A DNA stretch of 64,000 bases, from contig JACKCF010000001.1 of the NCBI GenBank assembly GCA_020634165.1, positions 372,001 to 436,000 on the forward strand, read 5' to 3'. Positions 25,842 through 35,275 of this stretch are shown in pieces; the stretch's first letter is position 1; each line of letters starts with the position of its first letter. The notes under the pieces are model-generated. The model saw only the letters and a list, made by a program, of their open reading frames with translations. It made no database searches and was not told the origin of the DNA. Source of the stretch: Anaerolineaceae bacterium (GTDB taxonomy: Bacteria > Chloroflexota > Anaerolineae > Aggregatilineales > Phototrophicaceae). The position numbers were made by a program, and so were the translations under genes.

Positions 25842-27437
25842 ATGTTATTACGTCGATTGGCCATGATTTGCAGCCTGGGGATTTTGATGCTGCTTGCCTC
25901 TGCTTGCGGGCCAAGCGCTGCCGACCAGATTACAGAATATTTTGACAATCTCGGCACATGGGATGCACAGATCGAAGAAGAAACGCGCGTTGAAGCCGAT
26001 CCGGTTAGTTATGTGCGGGCCAAGGCCGTGAGCGGCCAGAACTACTCCCAGAATTATCGTTATACCTGCCAGCTTTACGATGTCAATCGCTCGACGATGT
26101 TCCGTAATGTTTTCGTACCTGGCTTCACGGTGGCTGATGTCCTCCCTGGTGCCTTGATCGAAGGTGAATCACTGCGCAATGGCGAAATTGATATTTTGCC
26201 GATTGCCCGTTCCGATGTGAACTTACGAATCGATGTCTCTATCGAAGATGCCACCTTGACCGTGCCATCACCAGCCGCACCCGATGCCATTTATGATGCC
26301 GTCACCAATATGCGCCGAGAAGCCGATCCACGTCTGAACGAAACCGGTGTGGACATTATCGCTGCCAATCTGGAGTACCGTGTCACAGAAGCCTATTCCT
26401 ACGAACAGGCCATGCTTGACATCGGTCTTTCAGCAGAATATGCAAGCGACAGTATCAGCGCCAACTTTAATTCGACGTTTAGCTCTGAACAATCTGTGGA
26501 AACACATACTGTCATGGCGACCCTGTTCCACCCCATGTATACCATCGTCTTTGATGACAGTGAAATTACGCCTGCCGGGTTTTTCTCTGATGACGTCAAA
26601 ATGACTGATATCGAACAATTGGCGGAGCGTGATCGTATCGGGTCGGAGAACCTGCCTTTGTACATCAAGTCGGTAACGTACGGGCAGATGATTCTGTTTA
26701 CCGTATCGAACAGCAACATAGATTCCACTGAAGAATTACAGGTCGCTGTCAGCGGGGTCGTGGGTGCCTTTAAAGGGGAAGCAACGCTCGAACAGTCATA
26801 TGTGAGGACCCTGCAAAACAGTGACATTCAGGTTTACAGCATCGGCGGCGACCGTGATGCCGCATTTGAGGCATTGCGTACAGGCGACCTGAGCCTGTTC
26901 TTCAATCCAGGTGCATCTACCACCGCTGAGGTGCTTTACATGACGGCCAACACGCTCGATGGCGATTCAGCCGCGATGGTTGACCGTGCCTCATTCACCG
27001 AGCGCGATTGTGACGCTGGCCAAGCCCTGTATCCAGAGTGGTACGTCGTTGTCGATAATACCGACGATACGCGCGTATACCTGGGCGCAGGCGATAATAC
27101 CCGTGAGATTTTGCGCCAGGAAACAGGCCGCGGCCAGGTCCTGCTCAATAATTATTTGCCCAATAGCGGCATTCAAACCTTTGAGGTGTGGAACGCTCTC
27201 AACTGCTGGCAAACACAGGCGAATGTCTCCATCTATCGTGGAACGCCATCACAGCCGCGCAATAAGCGTTTCGAAGTCAACCTGGATCGTGTTGATGGCT
27301 GTGTTGGCTATGTACAGGTGCTATCCTTCCGCATCTATGCCGATAATGCACAGGCCAACTGCGAATACCGCGTAGACTTCGGTGTGCCCTGGCACTCATG
27401 GAATGGGCAGGGGGAAATCTGGCGATCATGCAACTAG
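25842..27437 (+). CDS. Lipoprotein related to cholesterol-dependent (thiol-activated) cytolysins
   Basis: A 531-residue protein. The ATG at 25842 follows gaggct; the signal peptide ends with lipobox LASAC and Cys22 as lipid-modified residue. Residues about 60-375 follow the order of cytolysin domains 1-3, with landmarks IKSVTYGQMILFTVSNS (about 275-290), IQVYSIGGDRDAAFEAL (about 329) and FFNPGAST (about 353). The last 150 residues carry five cysteines and a Trp-rich end (WHSWNGQGEIW). They replace domain 4 and lack the membrane-recognition undecapeptide. Cytolysin-like proteins with altered domain 4 are known in Gram-negative bacteria. Pore formation by this lipid-anchored version is inference. 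Confidence 0.78.
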   Translation: MLLRRLAMICSLGILMLLASACGPSAADQITEYFDNLGTWDAQIEEETRVEADPVSYVRAKAVSGQNYSQNYRYTCQLYDVNRSTMFRNVFVPGFTVADVLPGALIEGESLRNGEIDILPIARSDVNLRIDVSIEDATLTVPSPAAPDAIYDAVTNMRREADPRLNETGVDIIAANLEYRVTEAYSYEQAMLDIGLSAEYASDSISANFNSTFSSEQSVETHTVMATLFHPMYTIVFDDSEITPAGFFSDDVKMTDIEQLAERDRIGSENLPLYIKSVTYGQMILFTVSNSNIDSTEELQVAVSGVVGAFKGEATLEQSYVRTLQNSDIQVYSIGGDRDAAFEALRTGDLSLFFNPGASTTAEVLYMTANTLDGDSAAMVDRASFTERDCDAGQALYPEWYVVVDNTDDTRVYLGAGDNTREILRQETGRGQVLLNNYLPNSGIQTFEVWNALNCWQTQANVSIYRGTPSQPRNKRFEVNLDRVDGCVGYVQVLSFRIYADNAQANCEYRVDFGVPWHSWNGQGEIWRSCN

Positions 27438-27498
27438 ACAAGTGCATCGACGCATACGTTACCAACTGTTGCGCTAAACACCCGTAGTACCACTCATC

Positions 27499-27532
27499 CA
27501 GCCTGGTTGACACACGTTAACCAGGCTTCTTT
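27499..27532 (+). terminator. Terminator after the cytolysin-like gene
   Basis: agcctggttgac and gttaaccaggct form a 12-base stem with one mismatch around acac, followed by tcttt. It sits about 60 bp after the stop. Confidence 0.65.
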
Positions 27533-27583
27533 AATGAATGTGTAGATTCTCAAAGAAAATAGAGCTTCTTCGGAGATTTTTGC

Positions 27584-27982
27584 ATGTCTTACCAAATTAC
27601 AAAACATCTTGAAGATCGATATATTGTGGTTGAACATGGCGAGGATTATGACGTCCAGACGGAGGTACAGAACGTCATTGGCGACACAATAGCCATATTC
27701 AACTCAGTCGAAAAGCCTATCTTCGTTATTCTCGATTTTTCCAAGGCGAAACTAAACTTTCAGGATGTGCTCGTTGGCGGTAACGCCGCCGCTCGTGGTG
27801 AAGATTCGCCGTTTAGCCATCCCAAAGTCCGGCAAACCCTGTTCGTCACCAACAACCGTGCACTAAAAATGTCTGCCGACGGCTTCAAGAATGAAGTCTT
27901 CGGTGGACATGACATCCCCGTCTTTGATAGCGTTGACCAGGCCCTGGCTTACATTCGCTCAAAGCGCTGGGCCAGCGCATAG
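27584..27982 (+). CDS. Small STAS-like alpha/beta protein, paralogue 3
   Basis: A 132-residue relative of the genes at 7014 and 7485, with shared features VILDFSKAKLNFQDV, HP.....LFVTN, KMSADGFKNEVFGG and a C-terminal DQALAYIRS helix. The second strand (FVILDFSKAKL) aligns with YHLIDMRRATL of copy 1. It has its own ribosome site (cggag). It stands alone between the cytolysin-like gene and a tiny open frame. Function unknown. Confidence 0.7.
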   Translation: MSYQITKHLEDRYIVVEHGEDYDVQTEVQNVIGDTIAIFNSVEKPIFVILDFSKAKLNFQDVLVGGNAAARGEDSPFSHPKVRQTLFVTNNRALKMSADGFKNEVFGGHDIPVFDSVDQALAYIRSKRWASA

Positions 27983-28014
27983 ACTGCTCTTGGGAAGCAA
28001 AAGGAGCAACCAAC

Positions 28015-28041
28015 ATGGTTACTGCTATTGTTTTACGGTGA
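28015..28041 (+). pseudogene. Beheaded open frame with a strong ribosome site
   Basis: aaaggagcaaccaac precedes ATG and only eight codons (MVTAIVLR) before TGA. The upstream element copies the ribosome site of the STAS-like gene at 7485 (aaggagcaactgga). It may be the stub of a lost fourth paralogue, cut off by the convergent gene that ends at 28033. Confidence 0.35.
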
Positions 28042-29562
28042 ATCTGTAGAAAAAGTGATCGTGATCAGATTTGGGTAGTTTGGACTCACTATTTGATAGC
28101 GGCCCTGAGATACCTGTCTAATATCAAGGACCATAAGTGGAAGGTTTTGTTCCAAAAAGAGAGTATGTATTCCGATGAGTTGTCCCTCTTGATCGTAGTG
28201 CGCAAGTGCTTCATACCCTCCTTGAGTGATGAGACCTATAAAAAACGTGCCATCTGGCATTGCTTCCAACATCTTGACGCCAAAGATTTGCATCTGTCCG
28301 CGGGCAACCCCTGTTTGAAGAAGGTTCCCGTGTTTGTCAAAGATCATCACGCCTTGATTGCTACTGCTATTAAGAACGTATATTTGACTTTTTGGCCCTA
28401 CAGACAGCATTGCAGTGCCCATTGTCGCAGCATAATCATCGTAGTTCACTAGGAAATCATTGAGCAACTCACCCGTTGCAGATAGTATTTGTAGACGTAG
28501 TTCAAGTTGATTTCCTAGTACATAATCGGACGATTGTGTGGCAGAAGGACTGACTTGCCGCCTGTAGAGGATGTATATTTCGTCATTCCCATTGATCTCG
28601 ACATCAAGAGTTGCTTGGTAGGCATCATTTTTTACAAGCTCTATTTCTTGAAGAATCTCACCATTCGGTGCTATATGGATCAGGATTTCTCTGTAGTCGG
28701 AGGTGTGAACTTCTCCCTCTGCCGTAAATACCCAATAAGGCGTATTTTCTGGTAAAGTCAAATATCCAGCAAAAGACGCTGACGGCATCACTGGCGGAGC
28801 ATCAATTACCCGGCGTTCTCCAGTAGCAAGTGAGAAAATGTTGGTTGTGTCGGAGCAATCCGTGCAAGAGTTACCAAGTACGACCCAATCGCCAATAATC
28901 GACCTAGCAAATTCATCGTCGTCAAGTGGTATGCGTATCGGTTCATCAAAGATAAATGGTTCTTGCTCAACCGCATCGCCTACGACAAAAGTTGAGGCCA
29001 TATGCATTATAACGTCTTGCGATTCTTCTATGCGATCAGCCGGACCTGCAGCATAAAAAATCATGTAGGATGTCTCAGAAGATGTTTCAGCTCCATATTC
29101 CATTATGATATATGTTGCAAAGGCGCTGCCATCTTCAGCAAGACCACTACTTTGCAGTGCGTTTGTGGTATCTAAACCATCTAGTATCGTCTTGCGATCA
29201 AACGTTGTTTTAGAGATAGAATCGCCAATATCTTGTTCAAATAAGTCTGCTATTTCGTATATATCAGAAAGCGGTTCGAACTCATTCCAGAACGATAGCA
29301 TCTTCACGTCCAGGGCAATAATAAACATTTGCTCTTGGGCGATCTCATTAGTAATGGTGTTTTCAATGTCGATAGGTGCTTCCGAAAAAATGGTAATCAG
29401 CAGGTAGTCATAGGCTAACCAACCTGCTGGATAACCAACACTTGCGGGAATGGCCTCTAGTGAGAATAGATGGGTCTCGTAAGCATTGTCTTCTTGGGCA
29501 TGAACACATGGAAGAATGAGCAGGCCTATCATTGCAGAGAGGATACTAAGGTACTTGTACAT
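28033..29562 (-). CDS. Secreted protein with PsbP-like N-terminal and propeller-like C-terminal region
   Basis: A 509-residue protein. The start at 29562 follows aaggaa and gives a clean signal peptide ending VHA-QE. Residues about 25-200 resemble PsbP/DUF1795-type domains (SVGYPAGWLAY, then alternating strands ending in MASTFVVG). From about 215 on, repeated beta segments of the NHL/six-blade type appear (IAPNGEILQEIEL, LSATGELLNDFLV, FDKHGNLLQTGV). A CTDC motif lies near 230. Likely an exported binding protein. It ends tail-to-tail over the short stub at 28015. Confidence 0.65.
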   Translation of the reverse strand: MYKYLSILSAMIGLLILPCVHAQEDNAYETHLFSLEAIPASVGYPAGWLAYDYLLITIFSEAPIDIENTITNEIAQEQMFIIALDVKMLSFWNEFEPLSDIYEIADLFEQDIGDSISKTTFDRKTILDGLDTTNALQSSGLAEDGSAFATYIIMEYGAETSSETSYMIFYAAGPADRIEESQDVIMHMASTFVVGDAVEQEPFIFDEPIRIPLDDDEFARSIIGDWVVLGNSCTDCSDTTNIFSLATGERRVIDAPPVMPSASFAGYLTLPENTPYWVFTAEGEVHTSDYREILIHIAPNGEILQEIELVKNDAYQATLDVEINGNDEIYILYRRQVSPSATQSSDYVLGNQLELRLQILSATGELLNDFLVNYDDYAATMGTAMLSVGPKSQIYVLNSSSNQGVMIFDKHGNLLQTGVARGQMQIFGVKMLEAMPDGTFFIGLITQGGYEALAHYDQEGQLIGIHTLFLEQNLPLMVLDIRQVSQGRYQIVSPNYPNLITITFSTDSP

Positions 29563-29865
29563 GAAAATTCCTTGCATAGTAACAACTTATTTTAAGTGTA
29601 CTTGAGACTGCGTTCTATAAAGTAAACGCTTGCTGAACGACTTCCCTTGTCAATTGATTCTTTCCCTGCTTTCCACTATGATGATTTCATTGTGTCAGTT
29701 CAGTATGGCAAGAAATTGAGCGGACGTTGCGTCTGGTAAGTGCACCATAACGACAGCCAGCGCAATTTCAGCACACGTCCTCCGTGTCGCGGCCTCCCGC
29801 GCTACGCTGAACGCTGTCTCAGCGAGTCCCATCCAAGACCGCCAGCAGAGACGATCGGAGTGACC
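29563..29865. other. Divergent intergenic region with hairpins before metH
   Basis: A 303-bp region that holds promoters for the secreted protein (left) and metH (right). Three consecutive hairpins occur at 29773-29787 (acacg/cgtgt), 29788-29801 (cgcgg/ccgcg) and 29805-29824 (cgctg/cagcg), about 40 bp before the metH start. A riboswitch for a methionine-cycle metabolite or cobalamin would make sense here, but no known consensus could be matched. Confidence 0.45.
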
Positions 29866-32800
29866 ATGACCTTAGCATCTACCCATCCCTTAAAGACCAA
29901 AGCCTATAGCAATCGTCGCTACTTGGACGCCGTGGAAGATCACGTCGTTATTTTCGATGGTGCAATGGGTACCAGCATCCAGAAGTATGACCTGACCGCC
30001 GAGGATTTCGGTGGTGAGCGGCTGGAAGGCTGCAACGACCATCTGGTACTGACGCGGCCCGACGTGATCCAGGAAATTCACGAAAGCTTTTTAGCTGTCG
30101 GCAGCGAAGTCGTAGAAACAGATACTTTCCGTGGCAACCGCCTGACCCTCAGCGAGTATGGCATCGGTGACAAGACGCTGGAACTCAACCGCGCCGCTGC
30201 TGAGATCGCGCGCAAGGCGTGCGACATATGGGCGGGAAAAACGGGTGTTCCGCGTTTTGTAGCGGGCAGCATGGGGCCGAGCGGTAAGCTCCCCAGCGGC
30301 AACGATCCCGACCTGAGCAACATTACGTTTGAGGAATTGTCCAACGTCTTCTATGAGCAGGCCCAGGGTCTAGTCGAAGGCGGCGCCGACCTGCTGTTGA
30401 TCGAAACCTCGCAGGATATTCTGGAAGTGAAGGCTGCGATTGATGGCATCAGCCGCTATTTTGAAGACAGCGGCCAGCGCATCCCCATTCAGGCCCAGGT
30501 GACGCTTGACGTCAGCGGACGCATGCTCTTTGGCACCGACATCGGCAGCGCCCTGGTGACGCTTGCCCCGCTGCCGATTGATGTCATTGGCATCAACTGC
30601 TCGACCGGGCCGGAATACATGCGCGCACCATTGCAATATCTGGCCGAGCACAGCCCCTTCCCGATTAGCGTGCTGCCAAACGCCGGCCTGCCCATCAACG
30701 TCGATGGCGAAGCCGTCTACCCAATGGAACCGGACCCGTTCAGCCATATGGTGAGCGAGTTTACCAGGTGGGGCGTTAACATCGTTGGGGGCTGCTGTGG
30801 CACCACGCCGGAGCATCTCGACAAGCTCTACCAGCAGGTACATGGTCACCCGCACAGTGATCTGATCGCGGGGGCTGCCCAACGCAGGCATCCGGTTCAG
30901 CGCGAAGTCGATTTCCAGCCGCAGGCCAGTTCCGGCATGACGGCCACGCCGCTGGTCAATGAACCTGCGCCAACGCTCATCGGTGAGCGTGTGAATAGCC
31001 AGGGCAGTCGCAAAGTTAAGCGCCTGCTGTTAGCGGATGACTACGACAGCATCGTCCAGATAGCCGTCGATCAGGTTGACAGTGGCGCCCATATGCTCGA
31101 TGTCTGCGTCGCCCTGACCGAGCGTGACGATGAATTGGACCAGATGCAGAAGCTGGTCAAGAAGTTGAGCATGGCCATTACCGTGCCGCTGATTATCGAC
31201 ACAACCGAGCCGGAAGTCGCTGATGCGGCGTTGGCGCTGTATCCGGGGCGTGGCATCGTCAATGGCAACAACCTGGAAAATGGCCGTGAGCGCATCGACC
31301 GCGTTTTGCCGATTGTCAAGAAATATGGCGCGGCGGTCCTCAGCATGACCATCGACGAGGAGGGCATGGCCCACACCCGCGAGAAAAAGCTGGAAATCGC
31401 CCAGCGCATTACCGACATTGCCGTCGCCGACTATGGCATGCAGCCGGAAGACCTTATCTTTGATGTGCTGACCTTCCCGCTGACGACGGGGCAGGCTGAA
31501 CTGCGCCAGGATGCTATCGAAACCATCGAGGGCATTCGTCTGATTAAAGAGCACGTCCCAGGCGTAAAAACGGCCCTCGGTGTGAGTAATGTCTCTTTTG
31601 GTGTGGGGCAGGCCGCGCGCGGGGTGCTCAACAGCGTGTTCCTGCATCGGGCTGTGGAAGCTGGCCTGGATATGGCCATTGTCAATCCGGCGCATATTAC
31701 GCCCTATGCTGAAATTCCAGAGGATCAGCGCAAGATCGCCAACGACCTCATCTTCAACAGCGATGAAGACGCCTTACCGCGCTTTATCCAGTATTTTGAG
31801 CAGAATGACGTCGCCGTTGGTGGCAAGGAAGCTGTTGATCCCACAGCCGATATGACCAGCGAAGAAGCTCTTCACTGGCAGATCGTCCATCGCAAGAAGG
31901 AAGGCGTGGAAGCGCTCATCGACGACTGCCTGACGCGCCAGGATGCGGTTGGCGTCCTGAACAATGTCCTGCTCCCAGCCATGAAGGAAGTCGGTGACAA
32001 ATTTGGCGCGGGCGAATTAATCCTGCCGTTCGTGCTGCAATCGGCAGAAGCCATGAAGAAGTCTGTCGCCTATCTGGAACAATTCATGGAGAAGGTCGAA
32101 GGCTCGACCAAGGGGATAGTTGTCTTAGCGACGGTCTACGGCGATGTGCATGACATCGGCAAGAATCTCGTCAAGACTATCCTGAGCAATAACGGCTATA
32201 CCGTACATGACATCGGCAAGCAGGTTCCGGCCAATACCATCATCGAAAAGGCCATCGAGCACAAGGCGGATGCCATCGGGCTATCGGCGCTGCTGGTGAG
32301 TACCAGCAAGCAGATGCCGCTGATCGTCAACGAACTGGCGCGGCGTGGCCTCAAGTTTCCGGTGCTGATCGGCGGCGCGGCCATTAACCGCCGCTTTGGT
32401 CACCGCATCCTGTTCCGTGAAGATAACAGTGAGCCGTATGAATCAGGCGTGTTCTACTGCCAGGATGCCTTCGAGGGCCTGGAAACGATGGACAAGCTCA
32501 TGGGCGACAGCCGCGAAGCAGCGATGCAAACCCTGGTCGATGCCGCCTACGAAGAAATGGGCAAAAAGCGTCCGCAGCGTCGTTCCCGCAATGGAGCCGC
32601 GACCAAGACGGTAGCGCCTGCGCCGGAACTACCCGCGCCACCATTCTGGGGCGTCAAAACAGTGACGGATATTCCGCTGGACATTGTGATGCAGCATGTC
32701 CACAAGCCGGAACTTTATCGCCTGAGCTGGGGCGCCAAGAATAAGCAGGGCGAGGAATGGGCGCAGATCGAAGCTGAGTACGATGCGCGTTTCGAGCGCA

Positions 32801-33432
32801 TGACCCGTGAAGCCATGCAAAACGGCACACTCAATCCGGCGGCAGTATATGGTTATTTCCCGGCCAATGCTGATGGCAATGATCTTATTGTCTGGGACAT
32901 CGACGCCTATGAACGTGATGGCTCACTGGTAGAATCCGCGCGTTTCAGCTTCCCGCGCCAGCCAAATGGCGATTATCTGTCGATCAGCGACTACTATGAG
33001 CCAGTCAATGGTCGTGGCGTGGATGTCGTGCAGTTGCAGGCGGCGACAGTTGGTGCTGCCGCGGATGAGCACTTCAACAAGCTGCAATCCGCTGACGACT
33101 ACAGCGAGGCCTACTTCTTTCACGGGTTAGCAGTACAGATGGCGGAAGGTGTCGCCAATTACATGACCAAACTCGTGCGCGGCCAGTTGGGCATCGGCAG
33201 TGAGCAGGGCAAGCGTTATAGCTGGGGCTATCCGGCCTGCCCCGACCTTGATGACCATCGGCTTGTTTGGTCACTCATGCCGGAAATTTCGGAGAAGTTG
33301 GGCCTGAACCTGACGGAATCGTTCCAGATTGTGCCGGAACAGAGCACGGCAGCGATCTTCGCCCATCACCCCGATGCCAAGTATTTCGCCGTCGGCAGCC
33401 TGGATCGCAGCGAACAAATCCTCGGTAGTTAA
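29866..33432 (+). CDS. metH: Cobalamin-dependent methionine synthase
   Basis: A 1188-residue protein with all four MetH modules. The homocysteine-binding barrel has zinc cysteines Cys245 (INCSTG) and Cys310-Cys311 (GGCCGTTP). The pterin-binding barrel (LIGERVNSQGSRK...) binds methyltetrahydrofolate. The cap and B12 domain has DVHDIGKN with cobalt ligand His762. The C-terminal reactivation domain has YSWGYPACPD for S-adenosylmethionine. It methylates homocysteine to methionine. The start is at 29866 after cggag; the in-frame codons upstream to 29740 run through the hairpin leader and are not credible. It is a single gene without neighbours in the pathway. Confidence 0.95.
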   Translation: MTLASTHPLKTKAYSNRRYLDAVEDHVVIFDGAMGTSIQKYDLTAEDFGGERLEGCNDHLVLTRPDVIQEIHESFLAVGSEVVETDTFRGNRLTLSEYGIGDKTLELNRAAAEIARKACDIWAGKTGVPRFVAGSMGPSGKLPSGNDPDLSNITFEELSNVFYEQAQGLVEGGADLLLIETSQDILEVKAAIDGISRYFEDSGQRIPIQAQVTLDVSGRMLFGTDIGSALVTLAPLPIDVIGINCSTGPEYMRAPLQYLAEHSPFPISVLPNAGLPINVDGEAVYPMEPDPFSHMVSEFTRWGVNIVGGCCGTTPEHLDKLYQQVHGHPHSDLIAGAAQRRHPVQREVDFQPQASSGMTATPLVNEPAPTLIGERVNSQGSRKVKRLLLADDYDSIVQIAVDQVDSGAHMLDVCVALTERDDELDQMQKLVKKLSMAITVPLIIDTTEPEVADAALALYPGRGIVNGNNLENGRERIDRVLPIVKKYGAAVLSMTIDEEGMAHTREKKLEIAQRITDIAVADYGMQPEDLIFDVLTFPLTTGQAELRQDAIETIEGIRLIKEHVPGVKTALGVSNVSFGVGQAARGVLNSVFLHRAVEAGLDMAIVNPAHITPYAEIPEDQRKIANDLIFNSDEDALPRFIQYFEQNDVAVGGKEAVDPTADMTSEEALHWQIVHRKKEGVEALIDDCLTRQDAVGVLNNVLLPAMKEVGDKFGAGELILPFVLQSAEAMKKSVAYLEQFMEKVEGSTKGIVVLATVYGDVHDIGKNLVKTILSNNGYTVHDIGKQVPANTIIEKAIEHKADAIGLSALLVSTSKQMPLIVNELARRGLKFPVLIGGAAINRRFGHRILFREDNSEPYESGVFYCQDAFEGLETMDKLMGDSREAAMQTLVDAAYEEMGKKRPQRRSRNGAATKTVAPAPELPAPPFWGVKTVTDIPLDIVMQHVHKPELYRLSWGAKNKQGEEWAQIEAEYDARFERMTREAMQNGTLNPAAVYGYFPANADGNDLIVWDIDAYERDGSLVESARFSFPRQPNGDYLSISDYYEPVNGRGVDVVQLQAATVGAAADEHFNKLQSADDYSEAYFFHGLAVQMAEGVANYMTKLVRGQLGIGSEQGKRYSWGYPACPDLDDHRLVWSLMPEISEKLGLNLTESFQIVPEQSTAAIFAHHPDAKYFAVGSLDRSEQILGS

Positions 33433-33452
33433 CTGCCATCGCTATTTGTATC

Positions 33453-33480
33453 GTAGGGGCACGACATGTCGTGCCCTTTT
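33453..33480 (+). terminator. GTAG palindrome acting as probable terminator after metH
   Basis: gtaggggcacgac pairs with gtcgtgccc and is followed by tttttt, so this REP-type palindrome also has the form of a Rho-independent terminator. It lies 20 bp after the metH stop. Confidence 0.75.
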
Positions 33481-33487
33481 TGCTGAA

Positions 33488-34071
33488 TCAACTATTCAAC
33501 GAACGATAATACTCATCCTCAGCCCACCGTGCTGGGTTTGCCAGAATGTACTCCCGGATGCGATTGAGGTCGCGTTCACCGCGCACAATGTGTTCGTAAT
33601 AATTTCGTTGCCAGAGTTTCGGTGGTGGAGTTTCACAAGTCTGATTAATCTGGCGTGTCACAGCGGCTTTATAAGTGCGAACGATATTTGATAGTGACCC
33701 TGCATTCATTGAGCCGAATGTCGTTGAGTCTGGCGTAGGGGCACAATATATTGTGCCCCTACCTCTGCACCTTGATTGCTTTCATTTTCCACATGTCGCG
33801 CTATATCGGCTTCTGGATGATCTTCAATGAACAGAATGCCATGTACATGGTTGGGCATCACCACACAATGATCGAGGCGCACATAAGCAAAATGCTGAGG
33901 AATAGCACCCCAGACGGTTTTCGCAATTTGGCCGTAGTTGCTCAGAGTCACATTATCGTCGTCGATAGCCCCCAATAGGCAGCGATGTTGATGCGTACAA
34001 ATGGTGATGAAATACGCACCAGCATCGCTATAATCATAATCAGCTAGCCGAATGGATCGCCGCTTGTGCAT
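33488..34071 (-). pseudogene. Frameshifted RAYT transposase with internal GTAG palindrome
   Basis: Two frames together give a complete RAYT. The first (34071 to 33706, 121 residues) has the HUH motif MPNHVHG. The second (from 33709 to 33488, 73 residues) has the nucleophile region IVRTYKAAV and the LWQRNYYEHIVR signature. Compared with the intact RAYT at 14004, the shift falls just after the palindrome-coded peptide (VGAQYIVPL). The second frame can be read back through TTFGS, matching the FFGN of the intact copy. The ATGA junction could allow restart, but loss of function is the simpler reading. Confidence 0.85.
33735..33762. repeat. Perfect 28-bp GTAG palindrome inside the RAYT pseudogene
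   Basis: gtaggggcacaata followed by its exact complement tattgtgcccctac. The position in the gene is the same as that of the palindrome in the intact RAYT, but the core differs. Confidence 0.95.
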
Positions 34072-34075
34072 AAGT

Positions 34076-34546
34076 CTATAACCGCTTCACCATCGTGTAC
34101 CACGTTGTCTCTGAATACCCCTCGTGGCAATGTTCCTCGGTGATGACATACCCCAACGATTTGAACAACTTCTGGTTGCTCTCCAGAACAAGGCGGACGC
34201 CCAATTCAATTTGTGGCAGTTGACGCTTGATAGCGACCTGTTCCACAGCACTTATGAGCATTTTGGCGATTCCCTGCTTGCGATAATCCGGCAGCACGCC
34301 CAATCGGCCCAGATACAGCGAATCATCCTTAAACTGATACAGCACCACACCTGCGATAATGTCGCCATCCATCGCGAAAAATCCGCCGCCTGCGACCAAT
34401 TTATCATGGATTGTCGCAACGCTTTCTCTGAAGACGCCTGATTGTGGCACGAGCGTCTCTCTATAAGCTTCAAAGCTGGCGACGAGCACATCAAGGAAGG
34501 CTTCAGCATGTTGCGGCAGCGCAGCGACAATGGCGATTTCGGTCAC
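34076..34546 (-). CDS. GNAT-family N-acetyltransferase
   Basis: A 156-residue protein with the GNAT acetyl-CoA loop in motif A, RLGVLPDYRKQGIAKMLI (Q/RxxGxA type), and a C-terminal GVRLVLESNQKLFKSLGY motif B. The start is a GTG at 34546, with no strong ribosome site. It transfers an acetyl group to an unknown amine. It is separated from the RAYT pseudogene by four bases, so both may share a transcript. Confidence 0.85.
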   Translation of the reverse strand: MTEIAIVAALPQHAEAFLDVLVASFEAYRETLVPQSGVFRESVATIHDKLVAGGGFFAMDGDIIAGVVLYQFKDDSLYLGRLGVLPDYRKQGIAKMLISAVEQVAIKRQLPQIELGVRLVLESNQKLFKSLGYVITEEHCHEGYSETTWYTMVKRL

Positions 34547-34632
34547 GGTAGGCTCGCTTGGTTAAAGAGATAATGATGGCGAGCATTATATGCCAGCATG
34601 GGCTTATAAAGCGACAGGCTGGCACAGTCCCG

Positions 34633-35097
34633 TTACAGCTTACTACGCCAGACTTTTGTGCCTGCCTCCATCGATTCTGCCGGGAACGACACGAGGTCGA
34701 TGCGCCAGGGCGTGAGCTTGATGACGTTGAAGTTCGCCACTGCACCGAACGTTGGCTCAGGATCATAGCCGATGGGTTCAGGCGTTTTCTGAAAAAGATT
34801 CCAAACGTACTGGCAGGTTTCGCTGTCAGTGATCCACTCGGCATGACAATCAGCATAGACTGGGCGATGGATGTTCGTTATATAGGCCAGCGACACATAC
34901 GGATTGGCCGCAATGTGCTTTGACTTATAGGTGCCTGCTCCGGTACCAATCCAGCCAATGTTGCCTTCCCAGATAGGATGCAGAACACGTGAACGTGGCC
35001 GCCCCTGACGATCCACTGTAGCCACACTGCACCATACCATCGTTTCAACACGTGCTTTAAACTCCGCTTCAATATCCGCAAAATTCTCAACGTGCAT
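34633..35097 (-). CDS. Pyridoxamine 5'-phosphate oxidase-like (flavin split-barrel) protein
   Basis: A 154-residue protein with the split-barrel pattern of PNPOx-like and F420-binding enzymes: SVATVDRQGRPRSRVLHPIWEG, then KSKHIAANPYVSLAYI. The family uses FMN, F420 or haem. The start at 35097 precedes MHVENFAD. Divergent from the FAD oxidoreductase at 35276, so a flavin-linked redox neighbourhood is plausible. Exact cofactor unknown. Confidence 0.8.
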   Translation of the reverse strand: MHVENFADIEAEFKARVETMVWCSVATVDRQGRPRSRVLHPIWEGNIGWIGTGAGTYKSKHIAANPYVSLAYITNIHRPVYADCHAEWITDSETCQYVWNLFQKTPEPIGYDPEPTFGAVANFNVIKLTPWRIDLVSFPAESMEAGTKVWRSKL

Positions 35098-35275
35098 AGG
35101 AACCCCCTCGCGGTATTTTTGGTATATTATAGTCTATAATGAACCTCTTTGAACCCTTATGTCATGGATTTGAGCTTGTGCCAGTCATCAGATAATGATT
35201 TTTGCAAGCCTTTATCATCCGCTGCTGGTGATTTCAGCGTATCCTATTTGTAAGGTAATGAGCGAGGTAAACCGC

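Noticed and set aside
29740..29865. Longer MetH start and a cobalamin riboswitch in the leader
   Set aside because: The extra codons cross three hairpins and carry no family sequence. The B12-box-like gccagcaga is too weak, and other conserved riboswitch blocks were not found.
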